Shown here in pieces: positions 6,898-8,820 of a stretch of DNA of 8,820 nucleotides (position 1 is the first letter of the stretch; each line of letters begins with the position of its first letter). Source of the DNA: Selenomonadaceae bacterium UBA3796 (GTDB lineage Bacteria; Bacillota; Negativicutes; Selenomonadales; Selenomonadaceae); contig DFES01000214.1 in the NCBI GenBank assembly GCA_002369175.1, positions 1 to 8,820 on the forward strand. The letters run 5' to 3'. Both the position numbers and the translations under genes were made by a program. The notes beneath the pieces were generated by a model. That model did no database searches. It saw only the letters and a list, made by a program, of their open reading frames with translations, and was not told the origin of the DNA.

Positions 6898-7287
6898 ATG
6901 TCTTCATGCGCAAGCAATTCAAGAAGGATTACAAACAAATGCTCAAGCATCCTGGTTGCCCGCGACATTCGGAACACCTGCGCCCATGGCGGACGCATAT
7001 ACACATCGAACACTGCACGCCACTTCCAGAAACTGATACCTGATACAGAGATACATCGTCAGCTTTTCATTCCACAGAACTCCACAGGTAACTACATAAT
7101 AGGAAAAACTGACGTGCTGGCTATTCTGATTACACTCAAGTGTTTTTCCAGTAAGTCCGACTTCAGGGTGATAAAAAAGACCTTCAAGAAAGCATATGCA
7201 AAGATGGGCTGCCAGATTCCGACTCCTGTTCTTGCAAACATAGGCCAAGAGATGGGACTTCTCATGGAGTATCTGCAAATGCTATAG
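6898..7287 (+). pseudogene. C-terminal fragment of an Abi_2 (AbiD/AbiF-type) HEPN abortive-infection protein
   Basis: The reading frame contains ARDIRNTCAHGGRIY, with RNTCAH at 6970-6987. This matches the Rx4H catalytic motif of HEPN-type Abi_2 proteins in its usual context (RNxCAHxxRLY). It is followed by IPDTEIHRQLFIP, then a GKTDVLAILITLKCF segment and SKSDF, the usual order in the C-terminal part of this family. The last residues are MGLLMEYLQML. Family members are about 300 residues long. Only about 110 recognisable residues remain and the N-terminal half is absent. In-frame stops lie just upstream of 6898, while a neighbouring frame (through about 6845-6950, containing RKQFKKDYKQMLKHPG) looks more like authentic upstream coding sequence. 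A frameshift near 6945-6955 is therefore likely. Non-functional as it stands. Confidence 0.65.
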
Positions 7288-7359
7288 CGTAATGGACTAA
7301 GCATCGACGAGAAGGCAGCCTCCTACGAAGGGCGGCGCTGCATTCAAAAAGGTGAAGCT

Positions 7360-7380
7360 AGGCAAGTTACAGGCAAGTTA
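7360..7380. repeat. Period-11 direct repeat, AGGCAAGTTA units
   Basis: Two perfect copies of AGGCAAGTTA (7360-7369 and 7371-7380) are separated by one base, giving a period of 11. The AGGCAA core and the period are the same as in the repeat at 5735-5767, and the two repeats bracket the phage/IS/Abi debris. Confidence 0.5.
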
Positions 7381-7381
7381 A

Positions 7382-7406
7382 AAAGCCGCCCCGGAGGAAC
7401 GGCGGG
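7382..7406. repeat. GC-rich hairpin repeat, copy 1 (left of the Fic gene)
   Basis: AAAGCCGCCCCGGAGGAACG followed by GCGGG can fold with CCGCC pairing to GGCGG and an inner CC/GG around GGA. A second copy starts at 8801. No T-run follows, so it is a poor intrinsic terminator. It may be a dispersed palindromic repeat or a degenerate terminator. Confidence 0.5.
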
Positions 7407-7438
7407 AGTTGCAAGCCTTGATGATATAGCCGCCCCCC

Positions 7439-7470
7439 AACTATGAAAAAATAGCTGTTTTTTCATAGTT
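7439..7470. promoter_or_regulatory. Near-perfect 32-bp palindrome, candidate operator 1 of the Fic gene
   Basis: The arms AACTATGAAAAAA (7439-7451) and TTTTTTCATAGTT (7458-7470) are exact inverted copies. The centre TAGCTG has a single T/G departure from symmetry. The 28-base core recurs, with one base changed, exactly 40 bp downstream. Length, AT-richness and position make an operator for a dimeric regulator the best explanation, most simply the Fic protein's own helix-turn-helix domain (inference). Confidence 0.55.
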
Positions 7471-7476
7471 GCATAT

Positions 7477-7512
7477 CTATCTATGAAAAAATAGCTATTT
7501 TTTCATAGATAG
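7477..7512. promoter_or_regulatory. Perfect 36-bp palindrome, candidate operator 2 of the Fic gene
   Basis: The arms CTATCTATGAAAAAATAG and CTATTTTTTCATAGATAG are exact inverted copies over 36 bases with no spacer, centred between 7494 and 7495. This is exactly 40 bp from the centre of the first palindrome. A possible -35/-10 pair (TTGCAT 7469-7474, TAGCTA 7492-7497, 17-base spacer) would put the -10 at the palindrome centre. Alternatively the downstream TTGTTT (7513-7518) and TATTCT (7535-7540) could be the promoter. The palindrome ends 45 bp before the Fic start codon. Confidence 0.6.
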
Positions 7513-7544
7513 TTGTTTATTTTATATGTACATGTATTCTTTTC

Positions 7545-7551
7545 AAGGAGA
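7545..7551 (+). promoter_or_regulatory. Ribosome binding site that decides the Fic start
   Basis: AAGGAGA lies six bases before the ATG at 7558. The open frame extends further upstream to an ATG at 7513, but that codon overlaps the end of the palindrome area and has no ribosome binding site, so 7558 is preferred. Confidence 0.8.
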
Positions 7552-7557
7552 CATTTT

Positions 7558-8802
7558 ATGAAAAATATATCCTTAAGAACACTATTCCACATCAATGAGC
7601 ATGAATGGAACTCCACATATAACACTTTAATAAATTCACCATTAACGCATATACTGGATTTCAGCATAACCCCAGGCAACAGTCAAAAACAATTTCCAGC
7701 TTTCTTTTATTACACAGATGAATTAGTAAAAATAATCACTGATATATTGCCAGACACGAATGAACTAGCTACCATAATAAAGGATATTCCACCTATTGCC
7801 ATAGATTCATTTTATCGTACCTGCTTAATAGAGGAAATCAAGTCCAGCAATGATATCGAAGGAGTGGCTAGTACTAGAAAAGAAATAAGAATAGCTCTGG
7901 AAGAACAAGGCAATACTTACGCTTCTAAAAATGTACGGCTTTGGAGTACGGTCAATAAATATGCAAAACTTCAGACTGAACAAGATATACCCTTTATGGA
8001 CAGCATTGACTTGCGGTCGTTTTATGATGAATTTATCAGTGATGAAATTCGTCGGATAGATCCTAATAATCTTCCGGATGGCGAAACATTTCGAAGCGGT
8101 CCCGTAGATGTTTGGTCTAAAACAAAAGTCATACATCATGGATTGATGCCGGAATCCCGTATTATAGCAAGCATGAACAAGGCTCTTGAAATTTTGCACG
8201 ACAACAATATCCCAAGTCTTGTAAGAGTAGCCATTTATCATTACCTTTTTGGTTACATACATCCATTCTATGATGGAAATGGTCGCACCTCTCGATTTAT
8301 TACGTCATATTATCTTTCTCGCATAATAAGCCCACTGGTAGCAATAAGGCTGTCTATAACCATAAAAAAATCTTTACGCACCTACTATAAAATATTTAGA
8401 GATACCAATTCTTATGGCAACAGAGGTGATTTAACACCATTCATTACCGGATTCTTGTGGATCATACAAAAGAGTATCATTCGAGTAAAAACCATTCTTA
8501 AAGATAAGCACAGTCAATTGGATTATTACTCGAATCTGTTAAATGGGTTCAATTTTATATCTGATAAAACAGACAAGTCAATATGCTTTGTTTTACTTCA
8601 AGCCGCATTATTTTCTGAGGATGGAGCAACCTTATCTGAAATCGCTGGAACTATAGGAAAAAATGACCGTACTATCAGAACGCATTTATCTTCCTTGCCA
8701 AAAGATTATGTCATTATAAATACAAACCATCGTGCGCACAGGTACATGCTAAATCTAAAAAGCCTGTCAGATAAAGTGGAGAAAGCACATGAAACAAAAT
8801 AA
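7558..8802 (+). CDS. Fic-family protein (probable AMP-transferase) with C-terminal winged helix-turn-helix
   Basis: This 414-residue Fic protein probably transfers AMP or another phosphate-linked group to protein hydroxyls. The catalytic loop HPFYDGNGRTSR (235-246) is complete, with the catalytic His235 and the anion-binding GNGR. Upstream, SNDIEG (97-102) fits the (S/T)xxxE(G/N) inhibitory motif. Its N-terminal position and the glutamate at 101 indicate a class II, self-inhibited Fic protein that needs no separate antitoxin, and none is encoded next to it. Residues 340-400 form a winged helix-turn-helix (LSEIAGTIGKNDRTIRTHLS), suggesting DNA binding and autoregulation through the palindromes just upstream. 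The gene is clearly more AT-rich than the backbone genes and lies beside mobile debris, which suggests horizontal transfer. It appears intact. The stop codon coincides with the start of the second GC-rich hairpin repeat. Target protein unknown. Confidence 0.93.
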   Translation: MKNISLRTLFHINEHEWNSTYNTLINSPLTHILDFSITPGNSQKQFPAFFYYTDELVKIITDILPDTNELATIIKDIPPIAIDSFYRTCLIEEIKSSNDIEGVASTRKEIRIALEEQGNTYASKNVRLWSTVNKYAKLQTEQDIPFMDSIDLRSFYDEFISDEIRRIDPNNLPDGETFRSGPVDVWSKTKVIHHGLMPESRIIASMNKALEILHDNNIPSLVRVAIYHYLFGYIHPFYDGNGRTSRFITSYYLSRIISPLVAIRLSITIKKSLRTYYKIFRDTNSYGNRGDLTPFITGFLWIIQKSIIRVKTILKDKHSQLDYYSNLLNGFNFISDKTDKSICFVLLQAALFSEDGATLSEIAGTIGKNDRTIRTHLSSLPKDYVIINTNHRAHRYMLNLKSLSDKVEKAHETK

Positions 8803-8820
8803 GCCGCCCCCGGAGGGACG
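8801..8820. repeat. GC-rich hairpin repeat, copy 2 (right of the Fic gene, cut by the window edge)
   Basis: AAGCCGCCCCCGGAGGGACG matches copy 1 at 7383-7401, with the run of C and the run of G each one base longer, so the inner stem is preserved. It begins at the Fic stop codon and continues past the window, so whether a T-run follows cannot be seen. It could be the gene's terminator. Confidence 0.5.

Larger units (their letters stand above)
7288..7557. other. Intergenic region between the Abi_2 fragment and the Fic gene
   Basis: I see no credible gene here. It contains a period-11 direct repeat (7360-7380), a GC-rich hairpin repeat (7382-7406), a shorter GCCGCCCCCC run (7429-7438) that may be a partial copy of the same repeat, and then two long AT-rich palindromes leading into the Fic ribosome binding site. 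Base composition shifts sharply from GC-rich to AT-rich at about 7439. Confidence 0.7.

Noticed and set aside
6843..7043. A plus-strand 66-codon frame as an independent gene.
   Set aside because: It overlaps the Abi_2 fragment in another frame. Its first part may be the upstream piece of that same broken gene, and its second part is nonsense relative to the HEPN motif.
7439..7512. Tandem palindromes read as a CRISPR array or as terminators.
   Set aside because: There are only two copies, with a 12-bp gap and no spacer-sized unique sequence, so not CRISPR. The stems are AT-rich, the T-runs lie inside the stems, and they sit directly before a start codon, so terminators are less likely than operators, though not excluded.

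Overview
The window looks like a chromosomal segment of a low-to-mid GC anaerobic Firmicute. The gene families and the style of the 6S RNA and transposase suggest the Negativicutes/Selenomonas-like group. This placement is an inference from family resemblance, not a database result. It has a fairly GC-rich, intact backbone on the left (about 1-5590) and a decayed, mosaic accessory region on the right (about 5730-8820).

Backbone. A small DUF441/UPF0756 four-helix membrane protein (71-517, +) is followed by a 6S RNA gene (ssrS, about 633-816, +). The 6S gene has its own promoter and a strong intrinsic terminator (831-859). Facing it on the minus strand is a probable two-gene unit. Upstream is a DAK2/FakA-like protein (4307-5587) with an eroded nucleotide/Mg-binding motif. 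Downstream is a 1085-residue SWIM zinc-finger SNF2-family ATPase (876-4133) that starts at TTG. The 173-nt gap between them contains an overlapping 48-codon ORF that may or may not be real.

Accessory region. From 5735 rightwards there is wreckage of several elements. A period-11 tandem repeat (5735-5767) comes first. Next is a phage tail remnant whose start looks like a tape-measure protein and whose 3' part, in another frame, encodes PAAR motifs (5780-6108, -). Then come an IS5-family transposase with an internal frameshifting deletion (6112-6802, -) and the C-terminal part of an Abi_2-type HEPN abortive-infection protein (6898-7287, +). A second period-11 tandem repeat sharing the AGGCAA core follows at 7360-7380.

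The only intact accessory gene is an AT-rich Fic-family protein (7558-8802, +). It has an N-terminal inhibitory motif, the complete Fic catalytic loop and a C-terminal winged helix-turn-helix. Directly upstream lie two near-identical long palindromes centred 40 bp apart. One is a perfect 36-bp palindrome. They are the most striking non-coding structure in the window and are best read as candidate operators for autoregulation by the Fic-HTH protein. A GC-rich hairpin repeat lies on both sides of the palindrome-Fic unit (7382-7406, and from 8801 to the window edge).
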